A stretch of 36,712 bases of DNA from an uncultured Bacteroidota bacterium (GCA_902770735.1 CACXUB010000031.1:1-36712); one strand, 5' to 3'. Shown: positions 17,411 through 25,823, numbered from the stretch's first letter. Notes: a model not told the origin generated them from the sequence alone. Numbers and translations are program-made.

Positions 17411-18793
17411 ATGCTGGAATTCCATTCTTTTCAAATAGAAGACCGCGAGAAATTGCTGCCCTTTCTGAGAAGACATTCCCAAACTTGCAACCGTACCTTC
17501 ACCAATCTCTTCTGCTGGCAGGATTTCTACCATACCAGTTGGGCCATGGTGAACGACTGGTTGGTGGTTCGCGCGAACATCAACGGGGAACGGCGGGTCG
17601 CGTATATCCCTATGTCGGGAAAGGAGACACCGTATTATCCTGATATCATTCCGCTGTTGGAGGAAGAGGCAGCTCGTCAACAGCAGCCCCTTTCCCTGAT
17701 GGGACTGTCGGGGGTGGAAAGCGCCCTCCTCAAAGAACAATACCCGGATGCGTTCATCTTCGACAACAACCGCGATTTCGCCGACTATATCTATACCGCC
17801 GAAGCGCTTCGAACGCTGAGAGGACGGAAATACGCTCAGAAACGGAACCATGTAAACAAGTTCAAATCGTTGTATTCGTATCGGTATGAGCCTGTAAATC
17901 AGAAGAATATCCACGACTGTCTGCGTCTGGAAGAGTCGTGGCTCAGCCAACACGGCGATGATTATTCCGCCGTTTCCGAGTTCGAGACGATTCAGCGTGC
18001 GCTGAACAATTTCGAAGCTTTGGAGCTCGTCGGTGGTGTGCTCTATGTGGATGACCATGTGATCGCGTTTACCTACGGGTCCGCCATCAACGACCGGATT
18101 TTTTGCACGCATGTGGAGAAGGCGGACATCCGCTATGAGGGGGCCTACCAGATGATCAACTATCTTTTTGCGCAGCATTTGCCCGGGCAATACTGCTTGA
18201 TCAACCGTGAGGAAGATTTGGGAATAGCCGGGTTGCGCAAGGCCAAGATGTCATACGAGCCGATTCAGTTGGCATACAAGACTTCTGCGGTGAGGATAAC
18301 TTCCGAAATGCGGGACATCATGCATATATGGGGCAAATGTTTCGGTGAGACGGATCTTTCGGTCTATACATTTCTCTCCCGATACTATTTCAGTCACTGC
18401 GCCCTGACGGAAAAAAGGGACGGGCACGTTGTCTCCATGGTGTTTATGATTCCTTGTCAGACTGTTTTCGGGAATGCAGCCTATTTGTATGGCATCGCCA
18501 CGGAACCCGCCTGTCAGAAGCAGGGGATTTCCTCGAAATTGATTCGGAAAATGCTTGTCTGTTGCAAAGAGGCGGGATTCCGGTTCTCGTTCCTCATTCC
18601 CGAAGGACCGTCAAATGTTGCGTTTTACGAGAAATTCGGCTATTATTTCACCCAAACAAAAGCCCGGTTCACCAACGACATGGACTTGGGGACCGGGGAT
18701 AAAGAAAAAGACAGAATCATGGTTCTGCCTTTGTGTGATTCGTTTCAGCCGGACAATCTTCCGGAGGAGTTGGAATGTACGCCGATGCTGTAG
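17411..18793 (+). CDS. DUF2156 (lysyl-PG synthase-like) and GNAT fusion protein
   Basis: A 460-residue two-domain protein. Residues about 1-290 match the DUF2156/phosphatidylglycerol lysyltransferase C-terminal fold, itself a double GNAT-like fold (for instance GRKYAQKRNHVNKFKSLY and LINREEDLGIAGLRKAKMSY). Residues about 300-435 form an acetyltransferase domain with AYLYGIATEPACQKQGISS as the acyl-CoA loop and SNVAFYEKFGYY as motif B. In many Bacteroidales these domains are, as I recall, encoded by separate adjacent genes, so this looks like a fusion. No membrane domain is present, so lipid lysinylation as in MprF is not implied; transfer of an aminoacyl or acyl group to an unknown acceptor is the safest inference. 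It starts just after the gldJ terminator, without a recognisable promoter, and converges on the META gene. Confidence 0.8.
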   Translation: MLEFHSFQIEDREKLLPFLRRHSQTCNRTFTNLFCWQDFYHTSWAMVNDWLVVRANINGERRVAYIPMSGKETPYYPDIIPLLEEEAARQQQPLSLMGLSGVESALLKEQYPDAFIFDNNRDFADYIYTAEALRTLRGRKYAQKRNHVNKFKSLYSYRYEPVNQKNIHDCLRLEESWLSQHGDDYSAVSEFETIQRALNNFEALELVGGVLYVDDHVIAFTYGSAINDRIFCTHVEKADIRYEGAYQMINYLFAQHLPGQYCLINREEDLGIAGLRKAKMSYEPIQLAYKTSAVRITSEMRDIMHIWGKCFGETDLSVYTFLSRYYFSHCALTEKRDGHVVSMVFMIPCQTVFGNAAYLYGIATEPACQKQGISSKLIRKMLVCCKEAGFRFSFLIPEGPSNVAFYEKFGYYFTQTKARFTNDMDLGTGDKEKDRIMVLPLCDSFQPDNLPEELECTPML

Positions 18794-18801
18794 GGGAGGG
18801 G

Positions 18802-19245
18802 TTACTCCACCTTGCTCAGGTCCACACCTTCGAAGCGCATGACTTCCTTCTCTCCAGCGGATAAAATCAGCTCGTTGCCTCTGATTTGGAACAGGTTGAC
18901 GTCCTGTTTCAGCGCACTGATGAGCTGCTTTTCAACGTCCATTTTGTTACAAAGCCGTTTGGTGGAGCCTTGGTATTCGAGGGTCATTTTGTGCTTTTTG
19001 TTGATTTCGTAGGTGCCGAAGAACGAGTTGCAGCCGAGGTTGCCCTGGATAGCGCCGGCGGAGTCGAACGTGATGAACGGCCGGAGGGCGAATTCCTTGG
19101 TGATTTCCTTGCCGTCGAGAGCCACCAGGTTCCATTGCGTTCCGATAAGCGGAAGATTATCGCTCTTGACATTCTTTTTTGACGTTTTACAGCAGCAGAC
19201 CAGAATCAGCGCCAATGCCATGAGAGAATAGACACATTTTTTCAT
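18802..19245 (-). CDS. META-domain lipoprotein (HslJ-like)
   Basis: A 147-residue probable lipoprotein: signal sequence MKKCVYSLMALALILVCCCK with a non-canonical cysteine-rich lipobox (Cys17-19), then a META domain (about 33-140) with TQWNLVALDGKEI, PFITFD and the GNLGCNSFFGTYEI motif. META domains occur in E. coli HslJ and many Bacteroidota surface lipoproteins; molecular function is not settled. The frame is open further upstream but that part overlaps engB; the ATG at 19245 gives the signal sequence and lies 2 bp after the engB stop, so the two are co-transcribed. Confidence 0.88.
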   Translation of the reverse strand: MKKCVYSLMALALILVCCCKTSKKNVKSDNLPLIGTQWNLVALDGKEITKEFALRPFITFDSAGAIQGNLGCNSFFGTYEINKKHKMTLEYQGSTKRLCNKMDVEKQLISALKQDVNLFQIRGNELILSAGEKEVMRFEGVDLSKVE

Positions 19246-19247
19246 TG

Positions 19248-19862
19248 TTATAATTCTTTTTCGGGTGAAAATTGTTGGTTGATTTCTTCGATATAATTCA
19301 GGATCTCCTCTTTGCCGAAGCCGGAGACGGCGGAAGATTGCATCATGAGGGGCAGCTCTTCCCATGTCTCGGAGAGTATGTTCTTCATTTTCTGCATGTT
19401 ACTCATCGTCTTTCCACCTGATACTTTGTCTGTTTTGGTGAAGATGATGGCGAAAGGGATGCCGTTTTCGCCCAGGTTGTTGATGAAGTCGATGTCGATG
19501 CGTTGGGGTTCGATGCGGGCGTCGGCGAGCACGAACACGAGTTGGAGGTTTTCCCGGAAGAGGAGGTAGTCGGAGATCATCTTCTGCCATTTCTCGCGGT
19601 TTGTCTTGGAGGTCTTGGCGAAGCCGTAGCCGGGGAGATCAACGAGGTACCAGTTCTTGTTGATGAGGAAGTGGTTGATGGTTTGGGTTTTCCCGGGTTT
19701 GGAGGAGGTCTTGGCCAGGTTCTTGTTGTTGGTCAGCATGTTGATGAGCGAGGATTTGCCCACGTTGGAGCGCCCGATGAAAGCGTATTCGGGGAGGTTC
19801 GGGGGCGGGCATTTGCGCCAGTCGGCCTCGCTTTGCAGGTATTCGGCGGTCTTGATGATCAT
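19248..19862 (-). CDS. engB: ribosome biogenesis GTPase EngB (YsxC/YihA)
   Basis: A 204-residue GTPase with G1 GRSNVGKSS (about 31-39), the switch-I segment TSSKPGKTQTINHFLIN, G3 DLPGYGFAK and G4 TKTDK. EngB assists late assembly of the large ribosomal subunit and is usually essential. An upstream ATG seven codons earlier exists, but the start MIIKTAEYLQS at 19862 gives the usual N-terminus and a 7-bp gap after the envC-like stop instead of an overlap. It is followed within 2 bp by the META lipoprotein. Confidence 0.95.
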   Translation of the reverse strand: MIIKTAEYLQSEADWRKCPPPNLPEYAFIGRSNVGKSSLINMLTNNKNLAKTSSKPGKTQTINHFLINKNWYLVDLPGYGFAKTSKTNREKWQKMISDYLLFRENLQLVFVLADARIEPQRIDIDFINNLGENGIPFAIIFTKTDKVSGGKTMSNMQKMKNILSETWEELPLMMQSSAVSGFGKEEILNYIEEINQQFSPEKEL

Positions 19863-19869
19863 AAGAGTG

Positions 19870-21065
19870 CTATTTTCGGGCAAGCCATTCGCTCGGGTTC
19901 ACGTATCGGTCGTTCTTCCAGATTTCAAAGTGCAGCTCGTAGGTGTTGGAGGAGGCGTTTTTTGCCACGGTGCCGAGGCTCTGCTTGGTGGAAACCTTTT
20001 CGCCCTCTCTCACGTTGACACTGGAAAGGTTCTGATAGACAGAAAGATATTCGCCGTGACGGACCATGACAACGTTGGTGCCCATGATGTTGGTGATTTT
20101 TGTGACGACACCATCGAATACGGCGCGGGCGGGTGTGCCGGCGTCCACCATGATGTCAATACCGTGGTTTTCGATTTGCACGGACGGCACGTCGGGGTGC
20201 GCGTAGCTTCCGAAATCGCTCACTTTGGCGCCTTTGACCACGGGCCACGGCAGTTTGCCTTTGTTGTTGATGAAGGAGGCGTTCAAAGTGGCCTCTTCGG
20301 GGGTCAGCGAGATGGAGGCGGTGCTTTTGCTGGATGTGGAGGTTTTGCCGGATGACGCGGTTGAACTGCTTGAGGAGGGTTTGCCGGAGGAGGTGCTGGA
20401 TTTCTTCTTCCGGTTGGCGTTGGCTTTGGCGATCTCGTCCTGCACGGCACGCTGGATGGCGGCATCGAGCTCTTTCCGTTTTTGCTGTTTCTTCTTCAGC
20501 TCGGCTTTGAGGTTCTGAGACTCTTTCTTGAGCTTTTCGGCGTTCTGGGTCTTTTTCCTGCGGTCGCTTTCCAGGTTTTTGATTTCCTGCTCTTTGGAGG
20601 AGAGCGTGTTCAGCTTGTCGTTTTTGATCTCTGTGATCTCCTCGTTTTTCTTGTTCAGTTCGTTTTTGGTTTTCTCGATTTGCTGGCGTTATAGACGACC
20701 TGCGCGTAGTCCGCTTTCATGTAGGCCAGTCTTTTCTCCAATTGGTTGATTTCCTGTTGGTTCTGTTCCTGCTCGTCTTCCATCTGGATGATTTGGGAGT
20801 TGAGGTTGGTGATCAGTTTCTCGCGGTTTTGAATCTGCTGACGCAACAAAGCCGCCTGTTGCACGGCCGCCTTCTGGTTGGACTCGTTCTTTTTCAGCAG
20901 TTTCTGGGTGTTGGCGATTTCGGTTTCGATTTTCTGCTTGTCCTTCTTCAGTTGGGAACTGCTTTTCCCGTTCTGGGCTGACAACAGTCCGGGAAACGAC
21001 AAGACGCATAGCAGGAGCAGCGTCCAGAGGGTGATTCGACGATATGAAAAGACGTATTTATCCAT
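19870..21065 (-). pseudogene. EnvC-like LytM-domain protein, broken by a frameshifting deletion
   Basis: The 5' part (21065 to about 20690) encodes a signal peptide (FPGLLSA-Q) and a coiled coil up to DYAQVVYNA, then shifts out of frame and stops at a TGA near 20657. The 3' part is open in another frame from about 20690, continuing the coiled coil with QQIEKTKNELNKKNEEI, a Ser/Thr-rich linker and a LytM/M23 domain. Relatives carry about 35 residues (a YKNRSSYDKL..QAYRRLRYLQQ-like segment) between these parts, so about 100 bp seem to be missing at about 20685-20692. The LytM metal site is degenerate (NHGID with Asn in place of the first His; ELHFE in place of HLHFE), as in EnvC activators of cell-wall amidases. 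It may be a true pseudogene or an assembly deletion. It heads the envC-engB-META set. Confidence 0.75.
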
Positions 21066-21083
21066 AGTATATATTATAACTTG

Positions 21084-21091
21084 CAAAAATA
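21084..21091 (-). promoter_or_regulatory. Bacteroidota -7 box for the envC-like/engB operon
   Basis: TATTTTTG on the minus strand, 18 nt upstream of the ATG at 21065, supports that ATG over an upstream in-frame one. Confidence 0.5.
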
Positions 21092-21171
21092 ACAGTTTAG
21101 TATGTTTTCTCGCCCACGGCATAACATTTTTATTAACATGAAATCGTTAATCGTCAAATGGGATATTTTTT

Positions 21172-21179
21172 TACTTTTG
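21172..21179 (+). promoter_or_regulatory. Bacteroidota -7 box for pnuC
   Basis: TACTTTTG matches TAnnTTTG, 23 nt upstream of the ATG at 21203. It lies inside the longer open frame starting at 21158, which argues that the longer frame is not the coding start. Confidence 0.6.
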
Positions 21180-21202
21180 CCGCCGTTTTTAGGTTAAATA
21201 TC

Positions 21203-21814
21203 ATGTCAGTCATAGAAATAATCGGAGCTTGTATAGGTTTGCTGTATTTGATTTTGGAATATAAGGCCAACGTGTGGTTGTGGCCCGTGGGCATCGTGAT
21301 GTCCTTGTTCTACGTGATTATTTACGTGACGGGCAAATTCTACGCGGATGCCGCGCTGCAGGTGTACTTCATCGGGGCCAATGCGTACGGTTTGCTGAAG
21401 TGGACGGCCTCGCGCAGGAGTGCGCGGAACGGGAACGCCGAGTCGGAACGCGACGAGATCCGGATCTCTTCCACGCCCAAGCGTCTGGTGCTGCCCCTGT
21501 CGCTTGCTACCGTTGCCCTCTGGGGTTTGATTTACTTTGTCTTGTACACCTTCACGGACAGTCCCGTGGCCATCGGCGATGCTTTCACCACAGCCCTGAG
21601 CATCGTCGCCATGTGGATGCTTTCCCGGAAATACATAGAACAGTGGTGGCTGTGGGTCGTCGTGAATGTGGTCTGCGTCGCCCTGTATTTCTGGAAAGGA
21701 TTGTACCCGACGGCCATTCTCTACACCGTTTATGTTGTGGTGGCCGTCCTCGGATATTTCCGTTGGAAAAAAGAATTAGCCAACAGCCAACAGCTAACAG
21801 CTAACAGCCAATAG
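21203..21814 (+). CDS. pnuC: PnuC-family vitamin transporter
   Basis: A 203-residue inner-membrane protein with about seven hydrophobic helices and the PnuC pattern LEYKANVWLWPVGIVMSLFYVIIY (seen as residues about 18-41) and YADAALQVYFIGANAYGLLKW. PnuC proteins carry nicotinamide riboside by facilitated diffusion; close relatives (PnuT, PnuX) carry thiamine or riboflavin. No TPP or FMN riboswitch and no partner kinase or nad gene is next to it, so the substrate is unresolved. The last eight residues (QQLTANSQ) are encoded by a heptamer repeat, and the stop lies inside that repeat, 7 bp from the convergent purD stop. Confidence 0.85.
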   Translation: MSVIEIIGACIGLLYLILEYKANVWLWPVGIVMSLFYVIIYVTGKFYADAALQVYFIGANAYGLLKWTASRRSARNGNAESERDEIRISSTPKRLVLPLSLATVALWGLIYFVLYTFTDSPVAIGDAFTTALSIVAMWMLSRKYIEQWWLWVVVNVVCVALYFWKGLYPTAILYTVYVVVAVLGYFRWKKELANSQQLTANSQ

Positions 21815-21833
21815 CCAACAGCTAACAACCAAC
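21778..21833 (+). repeat. heptamer tandem repeat spanning the pnuC and purD stops
   Basis: Eight consecutive 7-nt units (AGCCAAC, AGCCAAC, AGCTAAC, AGCTAAC, AGCCAAT, AGCCAAC, AGCTAAC, AACCAAC) cover the 3' ends of both convergent genes and supply both stop codons (TAG at 21812-21814 on the plus strand; TAG from CTA at 21822-21824 on the minus strand). Same unit family as 8861-8895. Confidence 0.85.
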
Positions 21834-23090
21834 CGCCTGCCAGCCGATGTCTTTTCGGAAGAATAAATCAGGGTGCTCTAATTCTTTAACACCTTGATAG
21901 GCATCTTGTTGCGCTTCTTTTAACGTTTTGCCTTTGCCCACCACGAAGAGCACGCGGCCGCCGTTGCTGAACAGTTGGCCGTTTTCTTCTTTCACGCCCA
22001 TGCAGAAGACTTGCTGCGAAAGGTCGGCGGGGTTGTGCAAGGGGATGTTTTTCGTGTAGCTGCCGGGGTATCCTTTGGCGGCCAGCACCACGCCGAGGAA
22101 TGCCTCTTCATGAAATTCGGGTGTGACCTCTTTGTTATCAAGGACATCCAGGATCATTTGGGTGAGGTCGCTTTTGAGTTTCGGCAGCACCACTTCGGTT
22201 TCGGGGTCGCCGAAGCGGGCGTTGAACTCAATCACCTTGGGGCCGTCTTTGGTCAGCATCAGACCGCCATAGAGGACACCGCAAAACGGGCAACCTTCTG
22301 ATATCAAGGCTTTTGCTGTCGGTTTCATGATGTTTTCCACCGCCCAGTCGATTTGCTCTTGCGGGATGACGGGGACAGGCGAGTACGCGCCCATGCCGCC
22401 GGTGTTCGGGCCTTTGTCGCCGTCGTAGGCGCGTTTGTGGTCTTGCGCGATGGCGAGCGGCACGACTTGTTCGCCGTTCACCAAGGTGAGCAGGGAGAAT
22501 TCAGGGCCTTGCAGGAACTCTTCCATCACCACTTTGCCTTTGCCGAAACGGTTGTCCAACAGCATGTCTTTCAAGGCGTTGTCGGCTTCTTCCTCGGTCA
22601 TGGCGACGACCACGCCTTTGCCGGCGGCCAGTCCGTCGTATTTGATGACGATGGGGGCTCCTTGTTCGCACAGGTATTGCTTTGCGGCGTCATAGTCGTC
22701 GAAGGTGCGGTAAGCGGCGGTGGGGATGCGGTGTTTCAGCATCAGGTCTTTGGCGAACTCTTTGCTGCTCTCGATGCGGGCGGCGGCGGCTGTCGGGGCG
22801 AAGATGCGCAGGCCGGCGGCGGCAAACACCGTGGCGATGTCGTTGGCGAGGGCGGCCTCGGGGCCTACCACTGTCAAGTCGATGCGGTTCTGCAGGGCGA
22901 AGTCGCGCAGCGCCTCCGTGCTGTTCTCGTCAATTCCGACCAACTCTACCGGCGTGCCGGTCTGGTGGGTGATGGTTCTCATTCCGGCGTTGCCGGGGGC
23001 GACAAAGATTTCGGGTTTCAGGCCCGATTGCGCCAATTTCCAGGCGATGGCGTGCTCACGGCCACCGCGTCCGATAACTAATATTCTCAT
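21822..23090 (-). CDS. purD: phosphoribosylamine-glycine ligase
   Basis: A 422-residue ATP-grasp enzyme starting MRILVIGRGGREHAIAWKL, with the N-terminal PurD fold, KYDGLAAGKGVVVA in the ATP-grasp domain, HKRAYDGDKGPNTGGMGAYS and EFNARFGDPETEVVLP. It makes glycinamide ribonucleotide in purine synthesis. The frame is open well upstream, but that part is the mltF gene read in another frame; the ATG at 23090 overlaps the mltF stop (ATGA) and gives the family's normal N-terminus. The C-terminus ends in the heptamer repeat. Confidence 0.97.
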   Translation of the reverse strand: MRILVIGRGGREHAIAWKLAQSGLKPEIFVAPGNAGMRTITHQTGTPVELVGIDENSTEALRDFALQNRIDLTVVGPEAALANDIATVFAAAGLRIFAPTAAAARIESSKEFAKDLMLKHRIPTAAYRTFDDYDAAKQYLCEQGAPIVIKYDGLAAGKGVVVAMTEEEADNALKDMLLDNRFGKGKVVMEEFLQGPEFSLLTLVNGEQVVPLAIAQDHKRAYDGDKGPNTGGMGAYSPVPVIPQEQIDWAVENIMKPTAKALISEGCPFCGVLYGGLMLTKDGPKVIEFNARFGDPETEVVLPKLKSDLTQMILDVLDNKEVTPEFHEEAFLGVVLAAKGYPGSYTKNIPLHNPADLSQQVFCMGVKEENGQLFSNGGRVLFVVGKGKTLKEAQQDAYQGVKELEHPDLFFRKDIGWQAVGC

Positions 23091-24457
23091 TCTTCCTTTG
23101 TTATTGAGAATCCGTTGTAGCGCGTCATCACCTCGTCCACGTAGTTGACGGTGTGTTTTCCCGGGTAATAGCCGCACTTCACAACAGGATCCTGATAATA
23201 CTCTTTGTGTGATTTCAGTATCAAATATTCCGACACCTTCGGCCAATGGGTGCTGTCCTCCCCGTATTTTTCGCAGAGGGCTATGGCGTCGAGGATGTGA
23301 CCCGGTCCTGAATTGTACGCCCCGGCCACGAAATAGTACAGGTCGGCGGTATCGACTTTGTCCCTGAAGATGTTGCACAGGAACGAGATGTACTTCGCCC
23401 CGGCCCAGATTTGCTCCTCCACGGTGGAGGAGTCGGTGATGCCGTAACGCTCGCATGTGACGGGCATCATCTGCATGATGCCGTAGCTACCGCCGAAGCC
23501 GATCAAGTCGGGGATGAAGCGGGACTCCTGGTAGATGATGGATGAAATCAGCCGCCAGTCGAAACCGTAGCGGGAGGAGGCTTTCTTCAGGACGGCGTCG
23601 TATTGGGAGGTGTTGTTCCGGCTTTTGCCGAATGAGCGCGAGATGACGTAGGAGTGCGGCGACAGGTATTTGCTGCACAGCGATTGGTATTTGTTCGTCT
23701 CCTTAAATTCTGAAAGCCAATGATTTATAGAGTCGTTAAGATTTTTGTTGTGCAGGTTGAGAATCCATTTGCGCGGGAAATTCTCGCCGATACGCGGCCC
23801 GATGGTCAGCTGCGTGTAGAAGGGCATCAGGGTGATGGCCACGTTGTAGTTGCAAACCGCGTAGTCGATCTGTTTGTCCACCAGCATTTCCATCAGGTCT
23901 TCGATGGCCAGGTCGGGGTTGTGCTGGACTTTCCACGAAGAAGGGTCTTCCAAAGAATTGAAATCCAGTTTGTTATAGTATTTCGCCGAGGTGTTGACGA
24001 TGTGCGGCAGGGTGTCGCTGGAGGCATCTTTCTTGCGCATGATTAGCACCGGGTAGGTGTAGGCGATCGGTTCGGAGACCGACACGTAAAATGGCACGTA
24101 GTTTGTCTCGTCGAAGTCGAAACAGACGATGTCGTACTGGTTGGAGAGGGCGGTGACGAACATTTTGTCGGGGTCCGACTCAATGGTGATGTCCACCGGA
24201 CGTTGGAAATCTTTTTCCAGCTGTTTCAGGATGTCATATTGGAAGCCGATGACCGACCCTTGATAGACAAAATAGTCAGCGGCATGGTAAAAGAGGCACA
24301 CCGAAATAGTGTCACTGTGGGCCTTGGTTTTTTTCTTCTCCAGTTTGGCGATGTGCAGTTTCGGAATGGCGTGCCCATGCCCGTGGTAGAAAATCACTGC
24401 TGCGAGGAACAGCGTGGCGACAGTGAGGAATAGGTAGCTTAAGTGTTTTCTGTTCAA
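23087..24457 (-). CDS. mltF: MltF-like membrane-bound lytic transglycosylase
   Basis: A 456-residue envelope protein: an N-terminal membrane anchor or signal (about 7-25), a periplasmic solute-binding (SBP_bac_3-like) domain (about 48-265) and a C-terminal lytic transglycosylase domain (about 285-420). The catalytic Glu311 is in IIYQESRF, followed by GGSYGIMQMMP and the AGAYNSGPGHI motif. MltF cuts peptidoglycan glycan strands to give 1,6-anhydromuramyl ends; the binding domain is regulatory. The stop overlaps the purD start by four bases, and the upstream lipoprotein is 10 bp away, so three genes share one transcript. Confidence 0.92.
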   Translation of the reverse strand: MNRKHLSYLFLTVATLFLAAVIFYHGHGHAIPKLHIAKLEKKKTKAHSDTISVCLFYHAADYFVYQGSVIGFQYDILKQLEKDFQRPVDITIESDPDKMFVTALSNQYDIVCFDFDETNYVPFYVSVSEPIAYTYPVLIMRKKDASSDTLPHIVNTSAKYYNKLDFNSLEDPSSWKVQHNPDLAIEDLMEMLVDKQIDYAVCNYNVAITLMPFYTQLTIGPRIGENFPRKWILNLHNKNLNDSINHWLSEFKETNKYQSLCSKYLSPHSYVISRSFGKSRNNTSQYDAVLKKASSRYGFDWRLISSIIYQESRFIPDLIGFGGSYGIMQMMPVTCERYGITDSSTVEEQIWAGAKYISFLCNIFRDKVDTADLYYFVAGAYNSGPGHILDAIALCEKYGEDSTHWPKVSEYLILKSHKEYYQDPVVKCGYYPGKHTVNYVDEVMTRYNGFSITKEE

Positions 24458-24467
24458 AACGGAGGTT

Positions 24468-24893
24468 TTAGTTCGTCTCCACCATCAAGATGGTCTTTTC
24501 GGTGGTCTCGCCGTCGTTGACCTGCACTTGGGTGGTGCCAGTGTACTTCTTGGCGTCCAGCACGTTGCCCATGTCGTCGAACAAGGTGTCATACTTCACG
24601 GCATTGACAATCAGCAGCGCGGGGTGTTCCAGCGTGTATTCGAAAACGCCGAACGCGTCGGTCGGGAAGTCCTGGACACGCGAGATGTTGGTGTCAACAG
24701 CCAGTCCGGAGTTGTACTTGACGGTGTCGAACGAGATGAGTGCGAACGGCACGATCGAGTCGGCATCCATGCCGTTGGACGAGTAGAAGCATGTGAGCTT
24801 CATGTTGCAGGAATGGTCTTTCTTGCATTGCGTGAAGAGCGCGACGCACAAAACGGCGATGAATATCGGCAGGAAAATTCTCAATTTTTTCAT
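24468..24893 (-). CDS. small lipoprotein of unknown function
   Basis: A 141-residue predicted lipoprotein with signal sequence MKKLRIFLPIFIAVLCVALF and a lipobox-like FTQC (Cys23), then a charged linker and a beta-rich domain with no family I recognise (segments such as VFEYTLEHPALLIVNAVKY suggest a small Ig- or transthyretin-like fold). An ATG four codons upstream exists; the internal MKKLRIF start gives the normal signal sequence. It is the first gene of the unit with mltF and purD, 27 nt downstream of a -7 box. Confidence 0.65.
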   Translation of the reverse strand: MKKLRIFLPIFIAVLCVALFTQCKKDHSCNMKLTCFYSSNGMDADSIVPFALISFDTVKYNSGLAVDTNISRVQDFPTDAFGVFEYTLEHPALLIVNAVKYDTLFDDMGNVLDAKKYTGTTQVQVNDGETTEKTILMVETN

Positions 24894-24919
24894 AATTTTA
24901 AACACTTAAAAACGAATGG

Positions 24920-24927
24920 CAAAAATA
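24920..24927 (-). promoter_or_regulatory. Bacteroidota -7 box for the lipoprotein-mltF-purD operon
   Basis: TATTTTTG on the minus strand, 26 nt upstream of the ATG at 24893, in the divergent spacer shared with lspA. Confidence 0.55.
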
Positions 24928-24967
24928 TAAAATATTTCGTAACTATGGCACGTTTCCGATATTTTTA

Positions 24968-24975
24968 TATCTTTG
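24968..24975 (+). promoter_or_regulatory. Bacteroidota -7 box for lspA
   Basis: TATCTTTG, a full TAnnTTTG match. It is 23 nt upstream of the first possible TTG start (24999) and 44 nt upstream of the preferred one (25020). Confidence 0.6.
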
Positions 24976-25019
24976 CCGTTTATTAGATAACGAGTATATT
25001 GGAAAAAAATTGTAGCATT

Positions 25020-25682
25020 TTGAAGAAAAAATACGCTTGGATCGCCGCCGTCGTGGTGCTTCTGCTCATCCTTGTTGATCAGATTCTCAAATTTTGGGTG
25101 AAGACGCATCTTGCTGTGGGTCAAACTGTTCCGCTTCTTGGACAGTGGTTCAATCTGCATTTCGTGGAGAATGAAGGTATGGCCTTCGGTATCAGTTTCG
25201 GGCAGCAAATAGGCAAGTTTCTGCTTTCGCTTGTGCGCATCGTGTTGGTCGGCCTGTTGTGCTGGTATTTCGCGGTTTTTGTGAAGCGCGGCAAGATGGA
25301 TGGAGTGGTGTTGACGATATTCTGCCTGGTGATCGCCGGCGCCATCGGCAACATCATCGACAGCATGTTCTACGGCATCTTCTTCACGGAGAGCAACTTC
25401 CTGCAGGTGGCCGAATGGTCGCCCGGGCACGGCTACGCGCCGTTCTTCTTCGGCAAAGTGGTCGATATGTTCTACCTCAAGCTCTTCCCGATTCCCGAGA
25501 AGTTCCCGCTGTGGGGCGGTTCCTGGTTCTTCCCCGCCATCTTCAACTTCGCCGATGCCTGCATCACCGTCGGAATCTTTCTGGCCATCATCTTCAACAA
25601 ACGCATTTTCAGCGATTTGGAGAAAAAATCCGAAGAAAATGTAGCAACCGAGGCGGAAGATGCGTCTGTGGTTAGTGAATAG
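25020..25682 (+). CDS. lspA: lipoprotein signal peptidase (signal peptidase II)
   Basis: A 220-residue inner-membrane aspartic peptidase with the LspA motifs VDQILKFWVKTHL, ENEGMAFG, GNIIDSMFYG (first catalytic Asp) and FNFADACITVG (second catalytic Asp), on four transmembrane helices. It removes signal peptides from prolipoproteins, of which this window encodes several. No ATG is available; TTG at 25020 gives the expected MKKKYAW opening, and TTG at 24999 is an alternative adding seven residues. The C-terminal acidic tail runs into the heptamer repeat, which supplies the TAG stop. It is longer than the 160-residue family norm because of loop insertions typical of the phylum and this tail. 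Confidence 0.93.
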   Translation: MKKKYAWIAAVVVLLLILVDQILKFWVKTHLAVGQTVPLLGQWFNLHFVENEGMAFGISFGQQIGKFLLSLVRIVLVGLLCWYFAVFVKRGKMDGVVLTIFCLVIAGAIGNIIDSMFYGIFFTESNFLQVAEWSPGHGYAPFFFGKVVDMFYLKLFPIPEKFPLWGGSWFFPAIFNFADACITVGIFLAIIFNKRIFSDLEKKSEENVATEAEDASVVSE

Positions 25683-25771
25683 TGAATAGTGATTAGTGAT
25701 TGGTGATTGGTGATTGGTGATTGGTGATCAGTGAATAGTGATCAGTGAATAGAGATTAGTGATTAGGGAAT
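25674..25771 (+). repeat. 14-copy heptamer tandem repeat downstream of lspA
   Basis: Fourteen 7-nt units of the type AGTGATT (variants AGTGAAT, GGTGATT, AGTGATC, AGAGATT, AGGGAAT) begin inside the last codons of lspA. The array leaves 52 bp before the S46 peptidase ATG. It contains TAG or TGA in all three frames because seven is not a multiple of three. Confidence 0.9.
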
Positions 25772-25823
25772 AGAAATATTGTAAGGAATAAAATAAAAAC
25801 AAACAATTAAACAAACAAGAAGT

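Noticed and set aside
21158..21202. Upstream ATG for pnuC
   Set aside because: The extra 15 codons contain the TACTTTTG promoter box and add a stretch not seen in the family.
23091..23456. N-terminal extension of purD
   Set aside because: The extension is mltF read in another frame; the ATG at 23090 gives the normal PurD start and overlaps the mltF stop.
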